Of a stretch of 64,000 bases of DNA, positions 34,322 through 42,954 are shown piece by piece. How positions within the stretch are numbered: position 1 is the first letter of the stretch; each line of letters begins with the position of its first letter. This stretch comes from Parapedobacter luteus (GTDB lineage: Bacteria > Bacteroidota > Bacteroidia > Sphingobacteriales > Sphingobacteriaceae): NCBI RefSeq assembly GCF_900168055.1, contig NZ_FUYS01000006.1:124001-188000 (forward strand), in the 5' to 3' direction. Made by a program: the position numbers and the translations under genes. Under the pieces are notes generated by a model, which saw nothing but the letters and a program-made list of their open reading frames with translations, was not told the DNA's origin and searched no databases.

Positions 34322-35883
34322 GTAAGCGGAACAATGGCGAGATCTTTTCGCGGCGGGCCGGTAAGTACCCGTCCATTGGTGTCATAACGCCCGCCGTGGC
34401 AGGGGCAATCCCAGCTTTTCTCCGCATCATTCCACGTGACGATACATCCGGCGTGTGTACATACCGGGCTTAATGCGATGACCGCTCCGGCGGCTGATTT
34501 ATATACAGCGATTTGTTTGCTGTCATAGTTAACCACCGCACCGGTATCCGGAGCCAGCTCCACTAAAGCCTCCAGCCGCTCAGTCGCCACCCTATCGGCC
34601 ACAAACCGGTATGCTACATCCGCATTTTCTTTTACAAAGTTGGCAAATCCAGCAATTGGCTTAATGCGTTGCGGCGAAAAAAGCTTTTCATAAGGGCTTT
34701 CCCGTCCCAAAATAAGATCCGCCAACAACAGCCCTGAAAAGCTCCCCATTAGGATGCCGTTTCCGCTGAATCCGGTGGCCACATAAGTATTTTCGTCGCC
34801 GCCGGGGAGTTTCCCTATGTATGGCAAACCATCCGCGGGTTCAAAATACTGTGCCGACCACCGGTAGTCTATGGATGAGACATGAAAATGTTTGCGCGTA
34901 TAAACTTCCAAATCTTGGAAGGCCGCATGCGGGTCTCCATGTCCCGTCTTATGGTCTGCTCCGCCCACAATCAAATAGGGCTTGCCATTGATATGGTGAC
35001 TTCGGAAATAATGATAAGGCTGCTGCATATCGTAAGCCAGCTCACTGGGATAATTACTGGACGACAGCTGGACACCCAGCACATAGCTGCGGTACGGTGC
35101 ACACCGTAGGTGCAAGATATTCAACCCCGGAGGAATGTGAGTGGCGTACACCAACTGCTGGGCACGGACAACACCTGCACTGGTCTGCACGTGATGAATA
35201 CCGTCCTTGTGCACGGTGTCTTCAACGCGGGTCTTTTCCAGTATCACACCGCCCTGTTTTACGAAGGCGTCCGCAAGTGCGTACAGATAACTGAGCGGAT
35301 GGATCTGCGCTTGTTCTGTGTATTTTATCGCTTGCATGAACGGCAACGGCAGCGGTATGGTTGCGACGCGCTCGACCGCTACCCCCGCCCGCTGCGACGC
35401 CTCGTAAATTTTGTCGAGTTGAGCAACCTCTTCTTCTGTTTGGGCAAAAAGAATCCCGTCTTTGTATTCAAAATCACATGCGATTTGATACGTCGAGACA
35501 TTGCGTGCAATAAGATCGCGGCCCGCGCGAGCGGCGCTGCCTACCAATTCGGCACCTTCCGCACCGAAGTCGCTTTCGATGGTGGAGTATGGCGTATCGA
35601 GCATGGTATTGATATGTGATGTCGTCCCTCCGGTGGTGCCGAACCCCAGATGATGGGCTTCAGCGACTACACATGCGATGCCCGCCTCTTGCAATAGCAA
35701 CGCCGTGGTCAATCCCGTAATGCCCCCTCCGGCGATAAGCACATCCCACACCTTGGTTTCGACACGGTCTTCCCGTCCTCCCCGTTGTGCCTGTATTACA
35801 GCAGATGTTTGCCAAGGGCTGGACAATATCCCGTCTCTCGCCAAAAAACTTGTGGTAGATGCGTCAGCTGAATTGGTTTTCAT
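34318..35883 (-). CDS. FAD-dependent oxidoreductase fused to a Rieske [2Fe-2S] domain
   Basis: A 521-residue fusion. Residues about 45-400 are a DAO-type FAD oxidoreductase (VLIAGGGITGLTTALLLQEAG near 48-68, GGADHKTGHGD, GFSGNGILMGSFSG). The C-terminal Rieske domain carries CTHAGC (Cys475, His477) and CPCHGG (Cys493, His496), a complete 2Fe-2S ligand set. The two-domain arrangement is the YhfW type and would couple amine or alcohol oxidation to a one-electron acceptor. The substrate is unknown. It overlaps the convergent pyruvyl transferase gene by 4 bases. Confidence 0.9.
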   Translation of the reverse strand: MKTNSADASTTSFLARDGILSSPWQTSAVIQAQRGGREDRVETKVWDVLIAGGGITGLTTALLLQEAGIACVVAEAHHLGFGTTGGTTSHINTMLDTPYSTIESDFGAEGAELVGSAARAGRDLIARNVSTYQIACDFEYKDGILFAQTEEEVAQLDKIYEASQRAGVAVERVATIPLPLPFMQAIKYTEQAQIHPLSYLYALADAFVKQGGVILEKTRVEDTVHKDGIHHVQTSAGVVRAQQLVYATHIPPGLNILHLRCAPYRSYVLGVQLSSSNYPSELAYDMQQPYHYFRSHHINGKPYLIVGGADHKTGHGDPHAAFQDLEVYTRKHFHVSSIDYRWSAQYFEPADGLPYIGKLPGGDENTYVATGFSGNGILMGSFSGLLLADLILGRESPYEKLFSPQRIKPIAGFANFVKENADVAYRFVADRVATERLEALVELAPDTGAVVNYDSKQIAVYKSAAGAVIALSPVCTHAGCIVTWNDAEKSWDCPCHGGRYDTNGRVLTGPPRKDLAIVPLT

Positions 35884-36144
35884 AATGTGTCGTTTTCAAT
35901 GATAACATGGGAGACTTCGGATTGTTTATGGTTTATCATGGAACAACCACACATCACAATAAAAGGCAAATACCACCAAACTTTTTGCTTTTTGCTTGTT
36001 TATTCTTATATTGTGAACATTGAATCAGATTGGCATCCTAATTATGCCGTATACCTCCTGCACCGGATTAGGCATCAGTGTTTTTTCATGAATTGTCCGT
36101 CTATCCGCGACAAGCAGGCGCGTAAACTTAATTTTTGAGGTAAA

Positions 36145-38343
36145 GTGAGCAAAACAATCATTGTATCCAACCGGTTGCCCATCAAAATCATTGAGGAAGG
36201 TGATCATTATACACTGCAACCCAGTGAGGGAGGATTGGCAACAGGCCTCGCCTCCATACATGCGGAGGGCGAAAACAGTTGGATAGGATGGCCCGGCGTA
36301 TCGATAGTCGATGCAGACCAACGGGCCTATTTTACATCCGCATTGAAAAAAAAGCGACTGGTTCCCCTCTTTCTGGATGAGGAAGAAATCAAAGGATTCT
36401 ACGAAGGATTTTCCAACGAGGTCTTGTGGCCTATTTTCCATTACCTTCCATCCTACGCCAATTATGACCTCAGCAATTGGGAAATGTATGTGCGGGTCAA
36501 CGAGAAATTCAGGGATCTTATCCTTGAACATGCCGATCCGGATGACACGATTTGGGTGCACGATTATCAACTATTATTGCTTCCCGGATTGCTAAGGAAA
36601 GTTCTACCCGAAGCATCCATCGGTTTTTTCCAGCACATCCCTTTTCCTTCGCAAGAGCTCTTCCGCCTTATTCCTTGGCGAAGGGAACTACTGGAAGGCA
36701 TGCTGGGTGCCGATTTGCTCGGCTTCCATACGTTTGACGACGTCCGCCATTTTATCAGTTCGGCTACCCGCCTTACTTCAACGAACAACAACTCAAACCG
36801 ATTGGAGGTGGATGATCGGACCGTTTTTGTAGAGCCTTTTCCCATGGGTATCGACAGTAAACGGTTTTCTGCCCTGTCGTCCGAGGAACCGGTGTTGAAT
36901 CGGATTGCCGAGCTGAAAGCCAATTTTGCCGATCAGAAAATCATTCTTTCTATTGACCGTTTGGATTATAGTAAAGGTATTACACAACGACTTGAAGCAT
37001 TTGATTTGTTTTTGGAGGAGAACCCCGATTTCCATAAACGGGTGACGCTGTATATGGTCGTTGTGCCATCCCGTGATACCGTTCCGCGGTACCGCGAACT
37101 CAAGGATCAGATCGATCGCTTGGTGGGCCACATCAATGCAAAATATGGTGCGTATGATTGGTATCCAGTAGCCTATTTTTACCACGGGTACCCGGTCGAA
37201 GAAATTTCGGCGTTGTATAATGTAGCAGATATCTGCCTGGTCACCCCCATGCGCGACGGCATGAACCTGGTCAGCAAAGAATATGTCGCCAGCAGAAATG
37301 ACGAAACCGGTGTACTCATTCTCAGCGAAATTGCAGGAGCCGCTAAAGAGCTCATTGATGCCCTTATCGTCAACCCGAACGACATCCACGATATCCGCGA
37401 TGCGCTGTTGAATGCTCTGAATATGCCAACAGCCGAGATGAAAAAGCGCATGAAAGCCATGCGTGAGCTTGTATTTAAATTCAATGTACAACACTGGGCA
37501 ACATTATTCATGAACAAACTACAAGAAACAAAAAACGTACAATCCACTACCAAAGCGCGCCTGGTCGGCGCAAATATCGAACAACAAATCATTGACCAAT
37601 ACCGACGCGCCAGTAGCAGGCTACTCCTACTGGACTATGACGGTACGCTGGTGGGATTCCAAGATGATATTGATAAAGCTTCGCCAGATGAAGAGCTTTA
37701 CCAACTGCTCGATGCGCTGGAAGCTGACATGCATAATCATTTGGTTATCATCAGCGGGCGCAAACATAGTACGCTCGAAAAGTGGTTTCAGGGGAGACCC
37801 TATAGCTTGGTGGCCGAACATGGGGTTTGGACAAAAGAGCCCGATGCCGATTGGCGATTGAAAAGTGGGCTCTCCAATACTTGGAAGGAAGAGGTAAGTA
37901 CACTCATGGAATCGTATGCAGACCGAACGCCAGGTGCTTTCGTGGAAGAAAAAAGTTTTTCGCTGGCTTGGCATTACCGCAAAGTACAGCGCGATTTGGG
38001 TACATTGCGGGCGCACGAGCTCATTGACAACCTACGCGATTATTCGGCTGCCTATGGCTTACAGCTGCTGGATGGCGACAAGGTGGTGGAAATACGGAGT
38101 GCGGAAGTAAACAAAGGCCGGGCAACCTTGGATATCCTTCATGAAAATCGGTACGACTTCATCTTGTCGATAGGTGATGATCGGACAGACGAGGACACCT
38201 TTCAGGCACTGCCAACGGAAGCATGCACCATAAAGGTTGGTACCGAAGTGTCTGCGGCGAAGTTCTATTTGAAACGGCAACGCGATGTACGCGTTTTGCT
38301 GACCAAGCTTGTAGCATCGAACAAACCACCTGTCACCCAATAA
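36145..38343 (+). CDS. otsAB: Bifunctional trehalose-6-phosphate synthase/phosphatase (OtsA-OtsB)
   Basis: A 732-residue fusion with a GTG start, supported by TTTGAGG 5 bases before it. Residues 1-465 are the GT20 synthase: SNRLP near the start, VHDYQLLLLPGLLRK, HIPFPSQELF, GIDSKRF and YNVADICLVTPMRDGMNL. Residues about 490-725 are the HAD phosphatase: LLLLDYDGTLVG (Asp497, Asp499), IISGRK and GDDRTDEDTF. It joins UDP-glucose and glucose-6-phosphate and then removes the phosphate, giving trehalose in the cytoplasm. Its 3' end overlaps the convergent GH15 gene by 11 bases. Confidence 0.93.
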   Translation: MSKTIIVSNRLPIKIIEEGDHYTLQPSEGGLATGLASIHAEGENSWIGWPGVSIVDADQRAYFTSALKKKRLVPLFLDEEEIKGFYEGFSNEVLWPIFHYLPSYANYDLSNWEMYVRVNEKFRDLILEHADPDDTIWVHDYQLLLLPGLLRKVLPEASIGFFQHIPFPSQELFRLIPWRRELLEGMLGADLLGFHTFDDVRHFISSATRLTSTNNNSNRLEVDDRTVFVEPFPMGIDSKRFSALSSEEPVLNRIAELKANFADQKIILSIDRLDYSKGITQRLEAFDLFLEENPDFHKRVTLYMVVVPSRDTVPRYRELKDQIDRLVGHINAKYGAYDWYPVAYFYHGYPVEEISALYNVADICLVTPMRDGMNLVSKEYVASRNDETGVLILSEIAGAAKELIDALIVNPNDIHDIRDALLNALNMPTAEMKKRMKAMRELVFKFNVQHWATLFMNKLQETKNVQSTTKARLVGANIEQQIIDQYRRASSRLLLLDYDGTLVGFQDDIDKASPDEELYQLLDALEADMHNHLVIISGRKHSTLEKWFQGRPYSLVAEHGVWTKEPDADWRLKSGLSNTWKEEVSTLMESYADRTPGAFVEEKSFSLAWHYRKVQRDLGTLRAHELIDNLRDYSAAYGLQLLDGDKVVEIRSAEVNKGRATLDILHENRYDFILSIGDDRTDEDTFQALPTEACTIKVGTEVSAAKFYLKRQRDVRVLLTKLVASNKPPVTQ

Positions 38344-40120
38344 ATATGGGTTGGTCAAGCTTCATCGAAATGCGGTAAGCAGCATTCATCAGGCCAACAT
38401 GGCTATACGCTTGAGGAAAGTTGCCCCATTGGCTTCCATCAGACTCGTCGACGTCCTCACTGAATAGCATGAGGTGATTGGCGTAGCTCAACAATCGTTC
38501 GAAGGTAGCCACGGCTTCATCCACGCGCCCAACGCAGGCCAATGCCTCCACATACCAAAAGGCACAAATCAAGAAAGTTGATCTCGGTTTACCGAAATCA
38601 TCCGAATGGAGGTATCGATAGAAAAGACCCTCCGGGGTCTTTAGTTCACGTTCCAGCGCAGCAAGGTGGTTTTTGGCCCTTTCTGATGCTGGATCCAGAT
38701 AATGCATCATAATCAGTTGCAATGTGCTGGCATCAAGATGAGGGCTTCCGGCCGCATTGGTATACACTTGTCGCTCTGCATCATAACAGGCTTCAATATG
38801 TTGGGCAGCCCGTTGCATCAGCGCTTCGGCTTTGCTGACCATCTGCTGGTCACCAATCGTCCTTCCAATCTTGCAAGCAGCTGCACATCCAGCCCATTGA
38901 AAGAGGTTCGAGTAGCAATGGTGATTGGCAAAATTGCGGAATTCCCAGATTCCGGCATCCTTCTCATCAATGGTCTTCTCAATCTTCTGCAGAATGTAAT
39001 CTACCCAGCGCCCGGCGTCCGAACGTTCGTTAAACACAAAGCGGTAATCGGTATACAAGGGCAATAGGGCAATCATCGCCTGTCCGTAAACATCGTTTTG
39101 GATGTGTTCGTACGCTTGGTTTCCTATCCGCACGGGCTTATTCCCTTGGTAGCCCGCCAAATCGTCCAAAATTTGCTCCGTCAATTCAAACTGACCATTT
39201 ATGCCATAAAGTGGCTGAAGCCTGCCGGTATCCGAATGGGTGATATTGGTGATGTAATTGGCATAGTGCTCCATTTCTTCGAATTGTCCGATATGGTTCA
39301 ACGCCGTGATGACATAATAGCTGTCGCGCAGCCAGCAATACCGGTAGTCCCAGTTTCGGCCGCTCCCCGGATATTCGGGCAAACTTGTGGTACTCGCCGC
39401 AATGATGGCTCCGGTATCTTCGTACTGATGGATTTTCAGCGCCAATGCAGAGCGGATTACCGCCGATTGGTAAAAAGAGGATATCGTGGCGTGCTTAATC
39501 CAGGTGCGCCAATAACCTATGGTCTCCCGAAGAAAGTGTTCGACCGTACGTTCAAGGGGCGCTTCGAGCGGCTCGCCATAGGTAAGAACAAGGTACTTGG
39601 TTTCACTCAACACAAAAGACTCGTCGCCGAAAAAATGACTCACCGGAACATTTGTCGTCAAACGCATTTGCTCGACGCCATTATTGAAGCCCACATGGTT
39701 GCTTCCCCGGTATTTATCAAACGAACGCTGTCCGTACGCACTCACCGGATCACACACTACACGGATGCGAGGCCGGCTTTCCAAAGGCTCGATTTTCCGG
39801 ATAAGCATCAATGGCTTGAAATAGCGCTCATATTGCCTGAATCGGGGAGCGAAATCCGTAATCCGGTAACTGCCGTCGGTCGTTGTAATCTCTGTACGCA
39901 GCACATTCGTGTTTTCGATATAATATTGCTTACTGCTAAACTCGTTGACCGGCTGTATGGAAAACCGACCGCCTTTGGCGGTATCCAACAAGCTGCCGAA
40001 AATAAATGAACTATCGAAAGATGGCCAACATAACCAGGAAATATTCGTGTCTCCTTGAATGTGCGCCAAATAAGCACAGTTGCCAATGATTCCGCTGTTA
40101 TAGACGTGCCGTTTATCCAT
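38333..40120 (-). CDS. Glycoside hydrolase family 15 (glucoamylase/trehalase-like)
   Basis: A 595-residue GH15 protein: the N-terminal beta domain starts NSGIIGNCAYLAHI and WLCWPSFDSS, then the (alpha/alpha)6 barrel with GSGRNWDYRYCWLRDSYYV, WEFRNF (catalytic acid), and the C-terminal SEDVDESDGSQWGNFPQAYSHVGL (catalytic base). No signal peptide, so it is cytoplasmic. Mycobacterial GH15 enzymes of this type can be trehalases, and others cut glucans or isomaltosides. Beside otsAB it may recycle trehalose. A strong promoter lies at 40177-40206. Confidence 0.88.
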   Translation of the reverse strand: MDKRHVYNSGIIGNCAYLAHIQGDTNISWLCWPSFDSSFIFGSLLDTAKGGRFSIQPVNEFSSKQYYIENTNVLRTEITTTDGSYRITDFAPRFRQYERYFKPLMLIRKIEPLESRPRIRVVCDPVSAYGQRSFDKYRGSNHVGFNNGVEQMRLTTNVPVSHFFGDESFVLSETKYLVLTYGEPLEAPLERTVEHFLRETIGYWRTWIKHATISSFYQSAVIRSALALKIHQYEDTGAIIAASTTSLPEYPGSGRNWDYRYCWLRDSYYVITALNHIGQFEEMEHYANYITNITHSDTGRLQPLYGINGQFELTEQILDDLAGYQGNKPVRIGNQAYEHIQNDVYGQAMIALLPLYTDYRFVFNERSDAGRWVDYILQKIEKTIDEKDAGIWEFRNFANHHCYSNLFQWAGCAAACKIGRTIGDQQMVSKAEALMQRAAQHIEACYDAERQVYTNAAGSPHLDASTLQLIMMHYLDPASERAKNHLAALERELKTPEGLFYRYLHSDDFGKPRSTFLICAFWYVEALACVGRVDEAVATFERLLSYANHLMLFSEDVDESDGSQWGNFPQAYSHVGLMNAAYRISMKLDQPIFIG

Positions 40121-40176
40121 GTACCGATTAGTTTAGTTAGGTGTAAGAAAAAGCGTTTTAAATATGTAGTGTTCCC

Positions 40177-40206
40177 CAAAAATAATAAAACCGGAGCGAA
40201 TACCAA
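40177..40206 (-). promoter_or_regulatory. Bacteroidota-type promoter for the GH15 gene
   Basis: Minus strand: TTG (complement of 40204-40206), exactly 19 bases, then TATTTTTG (complement of 40177-40184). It matches the consensus fully and shares its -7 octamer with the ompA promoter. Transcription starts near 40171. Confidence 0.6.
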
Positions 40207-40238
40207 GAAAGGACGGGAATAAAGTTGGGATGGTAGAC

Positions 40239-41018
40239 TCACTTAATCGGTGCTCCCGCTGGTTCTTCCGGTATGGCTTCCACTTCCATGAGATGAAAAG
40301 GAACGGATTTACCTAAGCGGGCTAAAATAGGCAATGATACGTTCCATACTTTGGTACCATCCGGAGTTTGGCCCTCATATTTGCCCATATGCGCGTGCCC
40401 ATGGAACACCGCTTCCACCTTGGTCCGCTGCAGCGGCTCCAGCAACCTGGAAGATCCCAAAAATGGATAGATCTCCAACGGTTCTCCTTCTACGGTTTCT
40501 GGAATAGGCGCATAATGCATGATGGCTATTTTGGGGATTTCCCCTCGGTGCTGCCCTAGCCGCGACAATGCACGCTCCAGCTTGAGCCCTTCATCAACCG
40601 CTTCCTGGACAAAGGATTTCATCATATCCTCTCCGAATCGGGATAACATCCTTGGTCCAAACCCACCTCCGAATCCTTTAATACCTGCAAACCCGATGCC
40701 TGCAATGACCGTCGATTCACCATCCAGCACCTGCATATTAGCTTGCTGAAGTACTTCTTTGATAATTTTATGACGCCCTTTCTCATAATCGTGATTACCC
40801 AATACGCCAACCAAAGGAATTGAACTTCCCTTCAGCTCTTCGACAAATAACGCAGCCTCATCTTCGTCGCCCGTATCGGTGATATCGCCGGCTATGACAA
40901 GAATGTCTGCCTCTTTATTGATAACCGAAAAATAGTCCTTCCATTTCCCACGGTCTGTTTCGCGGACATGAAGATCACCTATCGCAGCTATCCGTATTGT
41001 TCTTTTTGCTGTTTCCAT
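40239..41018 (-). CDS. Metallophosphoesterase (calcineurin-like)
   Basis: A 259-residue phosphoesterase from the chosen start METAKRTIRIAAIGDLH; the longer frame from 41063 would overlap the upstream gene by 37 bases. The metal ligands are clear: GDLH (Asp15, His17), AGDITD (Asp45), LGNHDY (Asn75, His76), MHYAP and FHGHAHMG. It hydrolyses a phosphate ester or nucleotide. It follows a nucleotidyltransferase-fold gene by 8 bases, so the pair may be functionally linked. Substrate unknown. Confidence 0.88.
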   Translation of the reverse strand: METAKRTIRIAAIGDLHVRETDRGKWKDYFSVINKEADILVIAGDITDTGDEDEAALFVEELKGSSIPLVGVLGNHDYEKGRHKIIKEVLQQANMQVLDGESTVIAGIGFAGIKGFGGGFGPRMLSRFGEDMMKSFVQEAVDEGLKLERALSRLGQHRGEIPKIAIMHYAPIPETVEGEPLEIYPFLGSSRLLEPLQRTKVEAVFHGHAHMGKYEGQTPDGTKVWNVSLPILARLGKSVPFHLMEVEAIPEEPAGAPIK

Positions 41019-41026
41019 AAGCTTGA

Positions 41027-41755
41027 TTACACTGTCATTATCGTATATGCTTTGTAATTCCACAACTTAATATCTATCTCATACTGCGTCTGGTCAATCA
41101 AGGGACCCCGGCACACTTTTTCCTGAGAAGGAGGCAAATCATATTGCTCTTTTGCCCGGCTAATCAGATCATGAAACAGCCAATCCGGTATAATATTCCG
41201 GTAATCGGAGGGGTATACAAATTGAAAAATTAATAGTTGAGCCAACAACAAGTGCCAATGAGTGTCCAGCCTTTTCCACAGCCGTGGCCAGTCCAGCCGA
41301 TGTCCGGCTTTTAACAGCAGGTGATTGACGTCCGCACTGTCATTACGCTCCCGGTTTTGAACATATATTTTACACCAGATCAGCTCTTCGGGCGGAATAA
41401 ACTTGACCGGCATACCATAGAAGTCGCCCTCCTCTGCATAGGTAAACCAGGTGTCATCTACTTTACAGATATTGTTTACCGTATCGAAAATGATGTCAAT
41501 AAAATAATCGTCTTTAAACACCTTCGCAAGCCACCTCGAATCAGTCAGCTCCGTGCGGTATCCATTATCTGCGAAACACTTCAGTATTTTCGGATATTCC
41601 TGCGGAAGGCAAAAAATATCCAAATCCTTGGTTGCCCGGTGCACATCGGTATAGTGGACAACCGCATGGCCGCCCCCGATCATAAAATCACATTGATTAT
41701 TCTTCAACAAGGTCAACGCATCACAATAAAAGGCTGTCACTTTTTCGTTAATCAT
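41027..41755 (-). CDS. Nucleotidyltransferase-fold protein
   Basis: A 242-residue protein from MINEKVTAFYCDAL. The pol-beta-like NTase core is visible: MIGGGHAVVHYTDVHRATKDLDIFC (split at residues 26-50, with the D-x-D) and the third acidic residue in YFIDIIFDTV. The C-terminal part holds helical segments (LLKAGHRLDWPRLW). The frame from 41809 adds 18 residues without clear support. It resembles AbiEii-like or stand-alone NTase proteins that modify RNA or proteins; it lies 8 bases upstream of a metallophosphoesterase. Function inferred only from the fold. Confidence 0.75.
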   Translation of the reverse strand: MINEKVTAFYCDALTLLKNNQCDFMIGGGHAVVHYTDVHRATKDLDIFCLPQEYPKILKCFADNGYRTELTDSRWLAKVFKDDYFIDIIFDTVNNICKVDDTWFTYAEEGDFYGMPVKFIPPEELIWCKIYVQNRERNDSADVNHLLLKAGHRLDWPRLWKRLDTHWHLLLAQLLIFQFVYPSDYRNIIPDWLFHDLISRAKEQYDLPPSQEKVCRGPLIDQTQYEIDIKLWNYKAYTIMTV

Positions 41756-41876
41756 TCGCTTATAACCTATAGCTCCCCTGATCGGATAAGCTTCTCTGTT
41801 GAGAGACAATCTTCAGGACGCCATTGTTTGGAATTACTCCAAAAAAGCAGCATAAACGAGGATAGCCGGATTAACG

Positions 41877-42374
41877 TTACAGTTTTTTTTGCATGATATA
41901 ATCGTCCAGCACATAGCCGTGATAGGGAATTTTTACAGCTTCGACAACGGCAAAACCTTGCCGTTCATAAAACGCTTTTGCTGGATTGTACCGATACACA
42001 TTTAATTCCAGGCAATTGGCGCCAGCGGCCAATGCGTGTCGGGCGACATGATGTATCAGTCGTTGCCCTATTCCGTGCCCTTGCACAGCGGGGAGGATAT
42101 ACAGTTTTTCAATGCGCATGATGTCCGTAGCCGAAGGCTTTAGCCGGAACCCTACAAAACCTACGGCTGTACGCTCCATTATGGCTAACGAGAAACGCTG
42201 GCCGGCGTCCATTTGTTGCTGCAATCCATCTGCTGAATAAATATTCTCCAACATTAGGCTGATTTGCCCCGGGGATAAAAGGCCGCCATAGGCGGGCCAC
42301 CAAATTTCATGAGCCAGCCGATGAATGGTCGGTATGTCGGCCGTTGCTGCAGCTTGGATGGTGACATCATTCAT
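41877..42374 (-). CDS. GNAT family N-acetyltransferase
   Basis: A 165-residue GNAT protein: IEKLYILPAVQGHGIGQRLI (motif A, Q-G-H-G-I-G near residues 100-105) followed by ELNVYRYNPAKAFYERQGF, the motif B region of common bacterial GNATs. It acetylates an amine of unknown identity. It follows a thiamine pyrophosphokinase-like gene by 3 bases and precedes the nucleotidyltransferase gene, so it belongs to the same minus-strand run. Confidence 0.87.
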   Translation of the reverse strand: MNDVTIQAAATADIPTIHRLAHEIWWPAYGGLLSPGQISLMLENIYSADGLQQQMDAGQRFSLAIMERTAVGFVGFRLKPSATDIMRIEKLYILPAVQGHGIGQRLIHHVARHALAAGANCLELNVYRYNPAKAFYERQGFAVVEAVKIPYHGYVLDDYIMQKKL

Positions 42375-42377
42375 GAC

Positions 42378-42938
42378 TTATAAACATTCGCCTACCAATC
42401 CATACTGTTCAGCAAAATGGATGGCATAAAAACCGTCCTTCGCCGTAATGTAGTGGTTTTCACCTTGGCGTATCAATCCAAGCGTATGAGTTACTGCCGT
42501 GTACACATAGACCGGTTCGCCCTGAGGTTTCCATTTACGAAACCCCGACTTGACGGCAAATATGCGTTTGCCATCACCCAATACCGTTACATGAATATCG
42601 ATATGCCTGAATAATGATACGTCAACGTCGGCATCATTGGAGATAATGTTAGCCGCCTTACAGCCCCTCCCAACCAAATATGTCAATGCTGTATCTAAAA
42701 AGGTACCATCAATGGGTAAAATGAGAACATGATCCTGAGGCAAGTCCAGTTGCTTGTCAGTGATGAGGACATCAACCTTGATGCCCTTATCAATGACGGA
42801 CTGAGCATTTTCATGATGGGTGACTACAATCGGATTCCATTCCAGCAACTGGTTGAGCTGGGGTCTTGTCACTCCCTCGGTATCGACGATGATCAGCGCT
42901 GGTTCTTGGTCTTCCTTGACAATGTGATGCGAAGACAT
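42378..42938 (-). CDS. Thiamine pyrophosphokinase-like protein
   Basis: A 186-residue protein. SSHHIVKEDQEPALII at the start and LLEWNPIVV resemble the Sphingobacteriaceae proteins annotated as thiamine pyrophosphokinase, and the C-terminal half (VYTAVTHTLGLIRQGENHYI) looks like the family's beta-rich domain. However, the acidic G-D-x-D-S catalytic pattern of true enzymes is replaced by VDVLITDKQLDL, so activity is doubtful. It lies 3 bases before a GNAT gene and 16 bases after the M20 gene. The identification rests on remembered similarity. Confidence 0.5.
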   Translation of the reverse strand: MSSHHIVKEDQEPALIIVDTEGVTRPQLNQLLEWNPIVVTHHENAQSVIDKGIKVDVLITDKQLDLPQDHVLILPIDGTFLDTALTYLVGRGCKAANIISNDADVDVSLFRHIDIHVTVLGDGKRIFAVKSGFRKWKPQGEPVYVYTAVTHTLGLIRQGENHYITAKDGFYAIHFAEQYGLVGECL

Positions 42939-42954
42939 GGCTAAAGCACAAAAG

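Noticed and set aside
36034-36144. Plus-strand promoter close to the otsAB start
   Set aside because: TAATTTTTG near 36129 has three bases between TA and the TTTG block and is too close to the GTG start to be a standard -7 element.
36793-37494. 233-codon minus-strand frame inside otsAB
   Set aside because: Antisense shadow of the trehalose synthase domain, which is fully supported on the plus strand.
39098-40009. 303-codon plus-strand frame antisense to the GH15 gene
   Set aside because: It is the shadow of a well-supported glycosidase; the antisense product has no domain character.
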